23,376 nucleotides of DNA from Clostridia bacterium (GCA_017399225.1 JAFQEB010000081.1:1-23376); one strand, 5' to 3'; positions 1 to 7,625 are shown, counted from the stretch's first letter. The notes: generated from the sequence alone by a model not told the origin. Made by a program: numbers and translations.

Positions 1-33
1 GCGCTCTTCTATGGTAAGATGATGGTAGTTCAT
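1..33 (-). CDS. IS30-family transposase, N-terminal 11 residues only (runs off the left edge)
   Basis: Reading the minus strand from position 33, an ATG is followed by MNYHHLTIEER. This matches the usual start of IS30-family transposases (Y-x-H-L-T-x-E-E-R, the beginning of their N-terminal helix-turn-helix). A ribosome binding site AAAGGAGA lies six bases before the ATG. An extended -10 box (TGGTATAAT, minus strand, 80-72) is the likely promoter. The rest of the gene, including the DDE catalytic domain, lies outside the window. The family call rests on 11 residues plus the promoter/hairpin architecture, so it is good but not certain. Confidence 0.72.
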   Translation of the reverse strand, partial: MNYHHLTIEER

Positions 34-96
34 ACAGTTCTCCTTTCGGTATTCTGGTGTGTGGTAACTCTATTATACCAGAGATCTGTATGAACT
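27..96 (-). repeat. Inverted repeat covering the transposase start and lying outside its own transcript
   Basis: AGTTCATACAG at 27-37 and CTGTATGAACT at 86-96 are perfect 11-base inverted repeats. A second pair, TCTGGT (53-58) and ACCAGA (77-82), is nested inside. On the minus strand the inner arm contains the ATG of the transposase and sits next to its ribosome binding site. The outer arm lies upstream of the extended -10 box, so it would be present only in RNA entering from outside the element. See the finding on read-through silencing. Confidence 0.7.
72..80 (-). promoter_or_regulatory. Extended -10 promoter of the IS30-family transposase
   Basis: The minus strand reads TGGTATAAT (80-72), a perfect extended -10 element. 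The expected start of transcription is near position 65, leaving a leader of about 30 bases before the ATG at 33. No good -35 box is seen (AAGAAG at the expected distance), which is common for extended -10 promoters. Confidence 0.55.
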
Positions 97-148
97 TCTT
101 TTATTTCCTATAGTGTTGCACTTGATAGTATAATTCACCGACACAAGC

Positions 149-178
149 AAAGGCTCCTCCCTTTCGGGAGGAGCCTTT
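149..178. terminator. Strong hairpin terminator after the GH4 gene
   Basis: AAAGGCTCCTCCC (149-161) and GGGAGGAGCCTTT (166-178) form a perfect 13-base-pair stem with a four-base loop. The stem begins 13 bases beyond the stop of the minus-strand GH4 gene. Its ends supply A/T runs in both directions, so it may also stop transcription arriving from the left. The IS30 element lies directly beside it. Confidence 0.8.
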
Positions 179-190
179 CATTTGCTATTC

Positions 191-1588
191 TCAGCAGAAC
201 CAGCCCTCAGGCAGCCACTGGCGCTGGTTTTCCAGCATGTCATTGAACAGCTTTTCGCCGTCCTCCGGCTTGATGGCGCCCATCTGCGGGTCGTTCATGA
301 AGGTGGTCAGTCCCAGGGTGCGGTCGCAGGTCATAGCCGACCGCAGGGTATTCTCCTGATTCTGCACATGGCGGGAGATCAGGGGCAGGATGTTCTCCGG
401 GATCTTGCCGGCGTGGACGGGCTCGATGCGGTCATAGCCGAAGAGGGCGTTGGTCTCCACCACTGCGCCCAGGGGCAGGTTCTCGATCTGACCGCGGTTG
501 GGCACGTTCACGTTGCTGACCAGGTCGCCCAGGCCCAGGATGGCCTTGATGAGCAAGTGCCCCTCCTCACCGGAGCCCTTCAGGCTCACAGCCTCCGCGC
601 CGGAGATCAGATCGTCGGAGCGCTTCAGCCGGTTTTTGAGGTCGTTCTCGCGCCAGTCGACCGTGGTCAGGCCGAACTTCCAGGCCTTGACCGTCTCCGG
701 ATCGCGGGTGTACCACGGGGGCATGAACTCCGCCAGATGGCGGTCGCCAGCTGCGGCGATCGCGCCGTAGCGATTGAACAGGTCGAATTTGACACGGTGC
801 GCACAGGCGAAGGAGTTGTTCATCCAGTTCTCGTCCTTGCCCTTGTAGAAACCGTCTTCGGCGTACTTCTTCGCAAATTCGGCGTACAGGGGCATCAGAT
901 CTAGGCCCTTCCAGGTGGCGCGGGTCAGCCAGGTGAAGTGGTTGATGCCCACGACGGTGGTGTAGATATCCTGACGCGCCACGCCCTCGGCAATGCCCGC
1001 GTCCTTGAGCATCTGGGTCAGCAGATGCTGGGTACCGAAGACCTCGTGGCAGCAGCCGAAGGCCTTGATCTCCGGGAACACCTCATACAGCGTGCGGATG
1101 CACAGCGTCATGGGGTTGGTGTAGTTGATGACCCAGGCCTTGGGCGCATAGTCGCGGATGGCCTCACCGATCTCCACGAACATGGGGATGGTGCGCATCG
1201 CACGCATGAAGCCGCCGGGGCCGACGGTATCGCCCACGGGCTGATATACGCCCAGGCGCTCAGGCAGGTGCACGTCGCTGCGCATCTCCTTGAAGGTGGC
1301 AGGAAGGATGGAGATGATGACAAAGTCCGCGCCGGTCAGGGCTTCCTGCAGACTGCCGGCCACCTCAAAATCCCAGTGGGACTTTGCATCGGGATGGGCG
1401 GAGATCTTCTCGCCGATGATCTTGTTGCGCTCGGCCGCCTCACGGTCGATGTCGTAGAGGTGCACGGTGCCGGAGATCTGCTCGTCGCAGGCAATGTCGG
1501 TCATGAAGCCCCAGGCCCAGCCGCGGCTGCCGCCGCCGATATAGGCCACCGTCAGGCCGTCCACGCGGTCGCTGTGATGCTGAATCAT
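191..1588 (-). CDS. lplD: GH4 alpha-galacturonidase (LplD-like)
   Basis: This is an intracellular NAD- and metal-dependent family 4 glycosidase of 465 residues, the usual length for the family. The Rossmann dinucleotide loop is at residues 16-24 (Y-I-G-G-G-S-R-G-W). The N-x-x-N-P motif is at 155-159, the metal-binding segment at 180-183 reads CHEV, and GINHFTW at 214-220 is the usual family substrate/metal segment. The CHEV signature is the published hallmark of GH4 alpha-galacturonidases (B. subtilis LplD), in place of the motif in MelA or phospho-glucosidases, so digalacturonate-type pectin fragments are the likely substrate. It is the last gene of a three-gene operon, 27 bases after the oxidoreductase, with AGGAGG eight bases before its ATG. 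GH4 membership is certain; substrate is inferred from the motif and neighbours. Confidence 0.87.
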   Translation of the reverse strand: MIQHHSDRVDGLTVAYIGGGSRGWAWGFMTDIACDEQISGTVHLYDIDREAAERNKIIGEKISAHPDAKSHWDFEVAGSLQEALTGADFVIISILPATFKEMRSDVHLPERLGVYQPVGDTVGPGGFMRAMRTIPMFVEIGEAIRDYAPKAWVINYTNPMTLCIRTLYEVFPEIKAFGCCHEVFGTQHLLTQMLKDAGIAEGVARQDIYTTVVGINHFTWLTRATWKGLDLMPLYAEFAKKYAEDGFYKGKDENWMNNSFACAHRVKFDLFNRYGAIAAAGDRHLAEFMPPWYTRDPETVKAWKFGLTTVDWRENDLKNRLKRSDDLISGAEAVSLKGSGEEGHLLIKAILGLGDLVSNVNVPNRGQIENLPLGAVVETNALFGYDRIEPVHAGKIPENILPLISRHVQNQENTLRSAMTCDRTLGLTTFMNDPQMGAIKPEDGEKLFNDMLENQRQWLPEGWFC

Positions 1589-1615
1589 ACATATCCCTCC
1601 TGTTTTTACAACAGA

Positions 1616-2797
1616 TTACTTTGCGTTGCCGTAGGTATTGCTCAGGTCGACGACTTCCGCCGGCGTTTCCGGAGCCTTCTTGTGGCGGGAGGTCGCGATA
1701 CGCTTCTTGAGCTCCTCATGGAAGAGCTCCTCGTCGATGGGCAGCGTCACTTCCCTGCCCAGGAAGGCGGAGAGGTGCATGGCGTTGGAGAGCATCAGGC
1801 CGTTGATGCCCTCGCGGCCGTCGGCAATCAGCGGCTCACCCCGCAGGATCGCGCCGCCCCAGGCGTTCACCACGCCGGTGTGCTGCTCGTTCTTTCCGTC
1901 GGTCTCCACCTTGACGTCGGTGGCAGGCATACAGGCAAAGCCCTCCTTGCAGGTGGCGGTCCATTCCGGCTCGGAGACGCCGAATTCCTTCAGCTCAATG
2001 CCGCCGTAGGTCACCACGAGCTTGGCCTTGTCCATCATGATCTCGAAGCGGTTGGTGCCGTGGGGATCGCCGGTGGTGGTGACGAACACGCCCGTCGCGC
2101 CGTTCTCATACTCGACATAGGTGGTCACGTCGTCCTCGACCTCGATGTCGTGCCACTGGCCGTACTTCAGGTGGGACTGCACCTTCACCGGCATACCGCA
2201 GATCCACTGCCACAAATCCAGCTGATGGGGGCACTGGTTCAGCAGCACGCCGCCGCCCTCGCCGGCCCAGGTGGCGCGCCAGGCGCCGGAATCATAGTAA
2301 TGCTGGGTGCGGTACCAGTCGGTGATGATCCAGTTGGTGCGGCGGATGCGGCCGTACTTGCCGCTCTGCACCAGCTCGCGGGCCTTGCGGTAGACGTGGT
2401 TGGTGCGCTGGTTGAACATCAGGCCGAAGACGACCTCCGGGTGCTGATCCGCCATCGCGTTCATCTCGCGCACCTGCTTGGTATACACGCCAGCGGGCTT
2501 TTCCACCATGACGTGGATGGAGCGCTTCATGCACTCGATGGCCAGACCGGGGTGGTCGTAATGGGGCGTGGCGACGATGCAGGCGTCGATCATGCCGCTG
2601 TCCAGCATTTCCTGGGCGGTGTGGAAGAAGGCCACGTTCTCGCCCAGGCGCTTCTTTGCCCAGTCCTCGCGGGCGGGGTTGATATCCGCCACGGCGGTCA
2701 GTACGAAGTCAGGGCACTCGCCGTCCACCACGCGGCAGGCGTGGCCGCTGCCCATGTTGCCGATACCGATGATGCCCAAACGAATCTTCTTATCCAT
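1616..2797 (-). CDS. Gfo/Idh/MocA-family sugar dehydrogenase
   Basis: A 393-residue NAD(P)-dependent oxidoreductase. The N-terminal Rossmann fold starts at residue 6 with LGIIGIGNMGSGH. The catalytic E-K-P is at 99-101 (VMVEKPAG). A C-terminal alpha/beta domain follows, with the GGGVLLNQCPHQLDLWQW segment that holds the second conserved histidine (H-x-x-D) of the family. Such enzymes oxidise or epimerise cyclic sugars, inositols or uronates in the cytoplasm. AGGAGG precedes the ATG by seven bases. It lies between a TIM-barrel isomerase (12-base gap) and a GH4 alpha-galacturonidase, which suggests it processes galacturonate or a derivative released by the GH4 enzyme. The exact substrate cannot be read from the sequence. 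Confidence 0.88.
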   Translation of the reverse strand: MDKKIRLGIIGIGNMGSGHACRVVDGECPDFVLTAVADINPAREDWAKKRLGENVAFFHTAQEMLDSGMIDACIVATPHYDHPGLAIECMKRSIHVMVEKPAGVYTKQVREMNAMADQHPEVVFGLMFNQRTNHVYRKARELVQSGKYGRIRRTNWIITDWYRTQHYYDSGAWRATWAGEGGGVLLNQCPHQLDLWQWICGMPVKVQSHLKYGQWHDIEVEDDVTTYVEYENGATGVFVTTTGDPHGTNRFEIMMDKAKLVVTYGGIELKEFGVSEPEWTATCKEGFACMPATDVKVETDGKNEQHTGVVNAWGGAILRGEPLIADGREGINGLMLSNAMHLSAFLGREVTLPIDEELFHEELKKRIATSRHKKAPETPAEVVDLSNTYGNAK

Positions 2798-2809
2798 GAT
2801 GCTTCCTCC

Positions 2810-3649
2810 TTACAGCAGCGCCTTGAGGGCGTTGCAGGCCGCATCGAAGGCGGCGTCGCTGCTCTCGTAACAGAACGGGTCGATCTTGGTTTCCTCACCT
2901 GCGCGCTCCAGGTCCTTAAGGCCCGCAAACACGCTCAGGTGGGGCTCGATAGTCACATTGCAGCCGCCGCGGGCGCGGAAGTCATCCAGGATGATCCTGA
3001 CGTTGCCCTCGCCCTTGCCGGCAGGCACAACCTTGCCGTTTTCCAGCGCATCCTTGATGTGCAGGTACTTGATCCGCCCGCGCAGCAGCTTCCAGGCGTC
3101 GATGGTATCCTGGCCGCACTGGATGAAGTTGGCCGGATCGAAGATGCCCTCCAGCTGGGGGAAAACAGTCAGCAGATCCAGGCAGCGGTCAGCCATGTCG
3201 CCGTAGATACCCTTCTCATTCTCGTGGCACAGTGCCACGCCGCTGCCCTCCGCAGCGCGGAGCATCTGGCCCATCTGGTCGATGACCTTGCCGCGGAACT
3301 CCGCAGCCCGGTCGCCCGGCATGTAGAAGGAGAACATGCGCAGGTTCTTTGCGCCCAGCACGTCCGCCAGCACCAGCGTATGGCGAAGCTTGTCCAGGTG
3401 GGCGGCAAACCCGTCGGATTCAATGCCGATCTTGCCGATGGGCGAACCCATGGACCAGACCGTCAGGCCTGCATCATCCAGCTTACGGCGCACCTCACGG
3501 GCCTTTTCAACGGAAATATCGGAAATGTTCTGACCGTCCACCCCGCGGATCTCCAGGCCGTTCAGACCGTTGCGGCACATCGCAGCAATCTGGCCGTCGA
3601 TCTGACCGGAGGCTTCATCGGCAAAGGCGTAGATATTCATCGGTTTCAT
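2810..3649 (-). CDS. Sugar phosphate isomerase/epimerase (xylose isomerase-like TIM barrel)
   Basis: A 279-residue member of the AP-endonuclease-2/xylose-isomerase-like superfamily. The expected divalent-metal ligands are visible in order: Glu in LCHENEK, Asp in GIFDPANF, His in YLHIKDA and Glu in TIEPHL. The start chosen is ATG 3649 (MKPMNIYAF), because GGGGAGGAA lies six bases upstream and the family fold begins there; an upstream in-frame ATG at 3691 would only add a non-conserved leader. It is the first gene of the operon with the Gfo/Idh/MocA dehydrogenase and GH4 enzyme. Paired isomerase and Gfo/Idh genes commonly catalyse oxidation and epimerisation steps on unusual sugars; the substrate here is unknown. 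Confidence 0.85.
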   Translation of the reverse strand: MKPMNIYAFADEASGQIDGQIAAMCRNGLNGLEIRGVDGQNISDISVEKAREVRRKLDDAGLTVWSMGSPIGKIGIESDGFAAHLDKLRHTLVLADVLGAKNLRMFSFYMPGDRAAEFRGKVIDQMGQMLRAAEGSGVALCHENEKGIYGDMADRCLDLLTVFPQLEGIFDPANFIQCGQDTIDAWKLLRGRIKYLHIKDALENGKVVPAGKGEGNVRIILDDFRARGGCNVTIEPHLSVFAGLKDLERAGEETKIDPFCYESSDAAFDAACNALKALL

Positions 3650-3702
3650 TGTGTTCCTCCCCTTCGTTGGCCGCAGGCGTTTCTGCAGCATATTTCCCTC
3701 AT

Positions 3703-3731
3703 ATTATACAGCAATTTTTGCAATCATGCAA
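3703..3731 (-). promoter_or_regulatory. Promoter of the uronate operon
   Basis: The minus strand carries TTGCAT (3731-3726) and TATAAT (3708-3703) separated by exactly 17 bases, a near-consensus vegetative promoter. It leaves a leader of about 45 bases before the isomerase ATG. Confidence 0.75.
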
Positions 3732-3743
3732 GCACAATATTGT
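3718..3743. promoter_or_regulatory. Two palindromes overlapping the uronate operon promoter (operator candidates)
   Basis: TTGCAATCATGCAA (3718-3731) is an inverted repeat TTGCA-N4-TGCAA that covers the -35 box. ACAATATTGT (3734-3743) is a perfect 10-base palindrome just upstream of it. A repressor binding the first would block RNA polymerase directly. No regulator gene is adjacent, so the protein is unknown. The rest of 3744-3870 is AT-rich and shows no gene or clear terminator for metF. Confidence 0.45.
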
Positions 3744-3870
3744 ATTTTATTGATTTTATTGCTCGTAATTCTCAGTACAATTTCTTAGGGGAAACAGCCT
3801 GCGCCCGCTGCCTGTTCGGAACACAAAACAGCGCGATACTGTCCTTTATAGACTGTACCACGCCGGATGG

Positions 3871-4737
3871 TTATTCGTCAAGATGTATTATGCTTGACAA
3901 GTTGTTGACGATCGCCCGGGTGACCCAGGGCTTGTTCATGGTGTAGAGGTGGATATGGGTGATGCCGTTGGCGACCAGATCGATGATCTGCTCGGTGGCA
4001 TAGGCGATGCCTGCCTGGGCCATGGCCTGAGGATCATGGGCAAAGTGATCCGCAATGGCAGCAAAGCGCGGCGGCATGATGCTGCCGGAGAGCTGCACGG
4101 CACGGGCCACCTGCTTTGGATCGCAGATGGGCATGATGCCCGCACAGACCGGCACGTCGATACCAGCTTTCAGCGCCCTGTACAGGAAATTGTACAGGAT
4201 GCCATTGTCAAAGAACATCTGCGTGGTAAGGAAATCCACGCCTGCATCCACCTTGCGCTTGAGGTATTCGATATCCTGCAGCCGTCCGCCGCTCTCCGGG
4301 TGTCCCTCCGGGTAGCAGGCAGCACCGACGCAGAAATCCCCCTGCCCGTGGATGAACTCGATCAACTCTGCCGCGTAGGTGAAATCGGTATAGCGTGAGC
4401 CATCCTTCGGCAGGTCGCCGCGAAGGGCCAGAACGTTTTCCATCCCGGCGGCCTTCATATCCGCCAGCACATCCCGCACATGCTCCTTGGTGGACTGCAC
4501 GCAGGTCAGGTGGCACAGGGGCGTGACCCCCGCGTCCGCCACCGCCTTGGCCACCGCCAGGGTATGTCCGGGCGTGGAGCCTGCCGCGCCGTAGGTGACG
4601 GACATGTAAGCAGGCTTCAGGGCAGCGATCTCCTTCGCCGTTTCGCAGGCCTGCGCAATGCCGTCGAACTTCTTGGGCGGGAATACCTCGCAGGACAGAC
4701 GAACCTTGTCCCCAGACAGAATGCTGCTGATGCGCAT
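3871..4737 (-). CDS. metF: 5,10-methylenetetrahydrofolate reductase
   Basis: A 288-residue FAD-dependent TIM barrel that reduces methylene-THF to methyl-THF for methionine synthesis. Conserved family segments are visible: LSCEVFPPK near the N-terminus (the catalytic Glu), MSVTYGAAGST, HLTCVQST, LALRGDLPKDG, GAACYPEGHPES, DFLTTQMFFDN and PVCAGIMPI. The start is set at ATG 4737 because AGGAGA lies eight bases upstream; an in-frame ATG at 4770 falls inside the -10 box of the promoter and is ruled out. Length matches the single-domain bacterial enzyme. It stands alone, divergent from the spore coat gene. No SAM or T-box leader fits in the short 5' region. Confidence 0.93.
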   Translation of the reverse strand: MRISSILSGDKVRLSCEVFPPKKFDGIAQACETAKEIAALKPAYMSVTYGAAGSTPGHTLAVAKAVADAGVTPLCHLTCVQSTKEHVRDVLADMKAAGMENVLALRGDLPKDGSRYTDFTYAAELIEFIHGQGDFCVGAACYPEGHPESGGRLQDIEYLKRKVDAGVDFLTTQMFFDNGILYNFLYRALKAGIDVPVCAGIMPICDPKQVARAVQLSGSIMPPRFAAIADHFAHDPQAMAQAGIAYATEQIIDLVANGITHIHLYTMNKPWVTRAIVNNLSSIIHLDE

Positions 4738-4768
4738 AGCTGAACTCTCCTTGCATTTCTTCCCGCCC

Positions 4769-4798
4769 ATGATACCATCCGGGCAGCGGCAAAGTCAA
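4769..4798 (-). promoter_or_regulatory. Promoter of metF
   Basis: The minus strand has TTGACT (4798-4793) and TATCAT (4774-4769) separated by 18 bases, with a TG one base before the -10 box (TGGTATCAT). Transcription would begin near 4762, about 25 bases before the metF ATG. Confidence 0.6.
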
Positions 4799-4816
4799 CG
4801 AATCTGCCGATCAAGT

Positions 4817-4846
4817 GCATGAAAAGTGCAGCGCCGGAGCATACTG
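4817..4846 (+). promoter_or_regulatory. Possible forespore (sigma-G-type) promoter of the coat gene
   Basis: GCATG (4817-4821) matches the sigma-G -35 consensus GHATR and CATACTG (4840-4846) matches the -10 consensus CATWHTA in six of seven positions, with an 18-base spacer. The leader would be only about a dozen bases, placing the ribosome binding site at the very 5' end; this is tight and lowers confidence. Confidence 0.35.
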
Positions 4847-4864
4847 GCCTGCGAGGTGATGAAT

Positions 4865-5350
4865 ATGATGACCTGGACGCAAAAAGAAACGTCTCTCCTG
4901 AAGGATCTGAAAAACCAGGAGCAGCTCTGTGTGGACAAGTACGGCAAGTATGCGGACGAGGCCTGCGACCCGGAGCTGAAGCAGCTCTTCCGCACCATCC
5001 AGCAGGCTGAGCAGGGCCATCTGCAGAGCGTGACCAGCCTCCTGAACGGACAGCTGCCCCAGCCGGGCGGCCAGCAGGGGCAGCAGGATCAGCAGAAGCC
5101 CCAGCGGTACGCGGAGTTCCCGCCCCAGGGTGCGCAGGATGTGCAGCAAGCCTTCCAGCACGACAAGTTCCTGGCCGAGGACGCCCTCTGCACCGAGAAG
5201 GAGGTATCCGGCGCGTACAACGTGAGCATTTTTGAATTCCGCGATCCGCAGGTACGCCAGCTGCTGAACCAGATACAGGGCGCGGAGCAGCGCCACGGCG
5301 AGATGCTCTATCAGTACATGGCCAGGAGCGGCATGTACCAGGCACAGTGA
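4865..5350 (+). CDS. CotF-like spore coat protein
   Basis: A 161-residue, all-helical, Gln/Glu-rich protein. It has two helical-bundle halves, roughly residues 1-52 (WTQKETSLLKDL, ending in a ferritin-like E-Q-G-H) and 85-158, with KFLAEDALCTEKEVSGAYN and a closing E-Q-R-H-G-E. These are the marks of the CotF/spore coat family. A Gln/Pro/Gly-rich linker of about 25 residues joins the halves. ATG 4865 (or 4868) is preferred because GAGGTG lies six (or nine) bases upstream; earlier in-frame starts lack a ribosome binding site. It has its own terminator and is probably monocistronic. It indicates a spore-forming host. The protein presumably sits in or under the coat; no enzymatic function is suggested. 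Confidence 0.85.
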   Translation: MMTWTQKETSLLKDLKNQEQLCVDKYGKYADEACDPELKQLFRTIQQAEQGHLQSVTSLLNGQLPQPGGQQGQQDQQKPQRYAEFPPQGAQDVQQAFQHDKFLAEDALCTEKEVSGAYNVSIFEFRDPQVRQLLNQIQGAEQRHGEMLYQYMARSGMYQAQ

Positions 5351-5361
5351 TCCTCTCCTCC

Positions 5362-5387
5362 GGGCAGCAGCACGCTGCCCTATTTTT
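5362..5387 (+). terminator. Rho-independent terminator after the spore coat gene
   Basis: GGGCAGC (5362-5368) and GCTGCCC (5374-5380) pair around a five-base loop, followed by TATTTTT. It begins 12 bases after the coat gene's stop codon. Confidence 0.85.
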
Positions 5388-5405
5388 GTTGAAAAAAAGC
5401 AGATT

Positions 5406-5417
5406 GGAAACGTTTCC
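5406..5417. promoter_or_regulatory. LacI/CcpA-type operator palindrome upstream of the GH31 gene
   Basis: GGAAACGTTTCC is a perfect 12-base palindrome with the central CG typical of LacI-family operators; it resembles a catabolite response element (cre) in its core but departs from it at the ends. It lies 80 bases before the GH31 start. A weak -10 (CATAAT, 5447-5452) and a small hairpin GAGCC-TACG-GGCTC (5455-5468) follow. Control by a sugar-responsive repressor or CcpA is inferred. Confidence 0.5.
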
Positions 5418-5496
5418 GGAAGGAGTTTCGCATTCCGCGGCGAATCCATAATCTGAGCCTACGGGCTCATCACTCAAACGAAAGCAGGGGAACGAT

Positions 5497-7571
5497 ATGA
5501 TCCGCAGATTTGATTTCGGTCACCCTTACGATACAGGCGCTGTGACGATGCAGCTGCCCGTTTGCCAGGACGCCATGCCCCGGCTGACCATCAGCCGTAA
5601 CGGCAGTTCCGTCACCTTCCGCACCATGCTCAGCGAGGATGACCAGATCTTCGGCCTGGGCGAGAGCGTGCGCGGCATCAACAAGCGTGGTCATCTCTAC
5701 CGGGCATGGAACTCCGACGATTTCTCCCACACGGAAAACAAGGCCAGCCTGTACGCCAGCCACAACCTCCTGCTGTTCAGCGGGAAGGACGGCGTCTGGG
5801 GTGCATATTTTGACGACCCCGGCGCAGTGAGCTTCGACCTGGGCTACACCCGTGGGGATGAGGCCGTCATCACCTCGGAGAACGGGGACCTGTCCGTGTA
5901 CATCATCGAAAGCGACAGCCTGATCGGCGCGGTGAAGGAATTCCGCCGCCTGATCGGCCGCAGCTACCTGCCGCCCAAGTGGGGCCTTGGCTACATCCAG
6001 AGCCGTTGGGGCTATGCCTCTGCGGAGGAGCTTCGCACGGTCGTCCGGGAGCATCGCCGGCGTGGGATCCCCATGGACACCATCTCCATGGACATCGATT
6101 ACATGGACGCCTAAAGGACTTCACCTGGAACCGTGATACCTTCCCCGATCTTCCGGGGCTGGTTTCCGGGCTGCGGGAGGATCACGTCCGCGTGATGCCC
6201 ATCATCGACGCCGGCGTAAAGGTGGAATCCGGCGATCCGACCTACGAGGAAGGCATGGCCAGGGACTACTTCTGCAAGAAGGAGGACGGCAGCGTCTTCG
6301 TCGGGGCGGTATGGCCCGGCCAGGCTGTATTCCCGGATTTCCTGCGTGCTGAGGTACGCCAGTGGTTCGGCGAGAAGTACCGTCCGCTGCTGGAAAGCGG
6401 CGTCGAGGCCATCTGGAACGACATGAACGAGCCCGCCATCTTCTACTCGCTGGAGGGGCTCCAGGCCGCCTATGACAAGGCCGAGTCCATGCGGGGCAAG
6501 AACATCGGCGTCAACGACTATTTCGCCCTCAAGGACGCCTTCACCGGCATGTCCAACTCCATGGAGGACTACCGCCGCTTCTATCATCTTATCGACGGCA
6601 AGCCCGTCCGGCACGACAAGGTGCACAACCTCTTCGGCGCCATGATGACCAAAGCAGGCGCACAGGGTATGAAGGCTGTCCGGCCCGGCAAGCGTCCGCT
6701 GCTGTTCAGCCGCGCCTCCTTCATCGGCGCGCATCGGGACGGCGGCGTATGGCAGGGCGACAACAACGCCTGGTGGGGCCACATCCTGCTGAATCTGCGG
6801 CAGATGGCCTCCCTGAACATGTGCGGCTTCCTGTACACAGGCGCGGATCTGGGCGGCTTTGGCTGCAACACCACGGAGGATCTGCTCCTGCGCTGGCTGC
6901 AGCTGGGCGTCTTTACCCCGCTGATGCGCAACCATGCTGCCGACGGCACCCGCGAGCAGGAGATCTACCGCTTCCGCAACTGGGAAGATATGCGCAATGT
7001 CCTCACCGTGCGCTATGCCCTCATCCCCTACCTCTACTCCGAGCTGGTGAAGGCCGCGGAGAAATACGACATGATGTTCCGTCCCCTGGCCTTTGACTAT
7101 CCCCAGGACGAGGACGCCTGCCGCACCGAGGATCAGCTGATGCTGGGCGACGGCTGCATGATCGCCCCTGTTTACGAGCAGAATGCCCGGGGCCGCCATG
7201 TATACCTGCCCGAGGACATGCTGCTGGTGCGCTTCCGTTCCGCTGCGGATTATGACCTGGTTCCCATGCAGAAGGGACATCATTGGGTGAAGCTGGGGCT
7301 GAACGAGTTCCCGCTTTTCATCCGCAAGGGGCATGTGATCCCCCTGGCAAAGCCCGCCGAATATGTGGAGGGGATCGACGCCGGTTGCCTGACCCTGCTG
7401 GGCTGGCTGGAAAGCGGAACCTCCGTCATCCTTTACGATGATGACGGCGAGAGCGAGGCCATCGACCTGGAGGCCGGCCTGACCCGCATCGACGTGCAGG
7501 TGAAGGACGGAAAGGCCGTGGCCGATGCGGAGGGACGCATCGTTGACGCCTCCCGGGTGATCGTGGACTGA
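5497..7571 (+). pseudogene. GH31 alpha-glucosidase split by a one-base frameshift
   Basis: Two reading frames together make one GH31 enzyme of about 691 residues. Part one (5497-6114, 205 residues, AGGGGA before its ATG) holds the N-terminal beta-sandwich (FGLGE, FDDPGAVSFDLG) and the barrel start (LPPKWGLGYIQSRWGY, MDIDYMDA). It meets TAA at 6112-6114. The homology resumes at once in the -1 frame from 6111 (KDFTWNRDTFPD) and runs to 7571. It includes the nucleophile Asp in IWNDMNEP (about residue 309), the acid/base Asp in WQGDNNAWW (about 422) and a C-terminal beta domain. One missing base in GCC-TA(x)-AAG would restore DA-Tyr-KDFTW, the normal family sequence. All catalytic residues remain, so the lesion is recent or a sequencing error. 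Substrate would be an alpha-glucoside or alpha-xyloside. Confidence 0.88.
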
Positions 7572-7588
7572 TACCTGTTTGTGCTTTG

Positions 7589-7625
7589 GGAGCGGCTGCT
7601 TTTTGTGGGTGGTCGCTCCTTTTTC
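7589..7625 (+). terminator. Terminator after the GH31 gene
   Basis: GGAGCG (7589-7594) pairs with CGCTCC (7614-7619) across a 19-base loop and is followed directly by a T run (7620-7624) and further T-rich sequence. It starts 18 bases after the GH31 stop. Confidence 0.55.

Noticed and set aside
3744..3870. Hidden small gene between metF and the uronate operon
   Set aside because: No frame with a ribosome binding site is present; the AT-rich part is upstream promoter sequence and the remainder has no strong hairpin or gene-like signal.
938..3946. A 1002-codon open frame on the plus strand
   Set aside because: It runs antisense through three well-supported minus-strand genes and their promoter. 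It matches no family and has no ribosome binding site; it is a shadow caused by GC-rich codon use.
4738..4864. SAM or T-box riboswitch in front of metF
   Set aside because: The promoter found leaves a leader of only about 25 bases, too short for either.
6100..6120. Programmed -1 frameshift in the GH31 gene
   Set aside because: The sequence before the stop (GACGCCTAAAG) is not a slippery heptamer and no clear stimulatory structure or internal Shine-Dalgarno is seen; a simple base loss explains it better.
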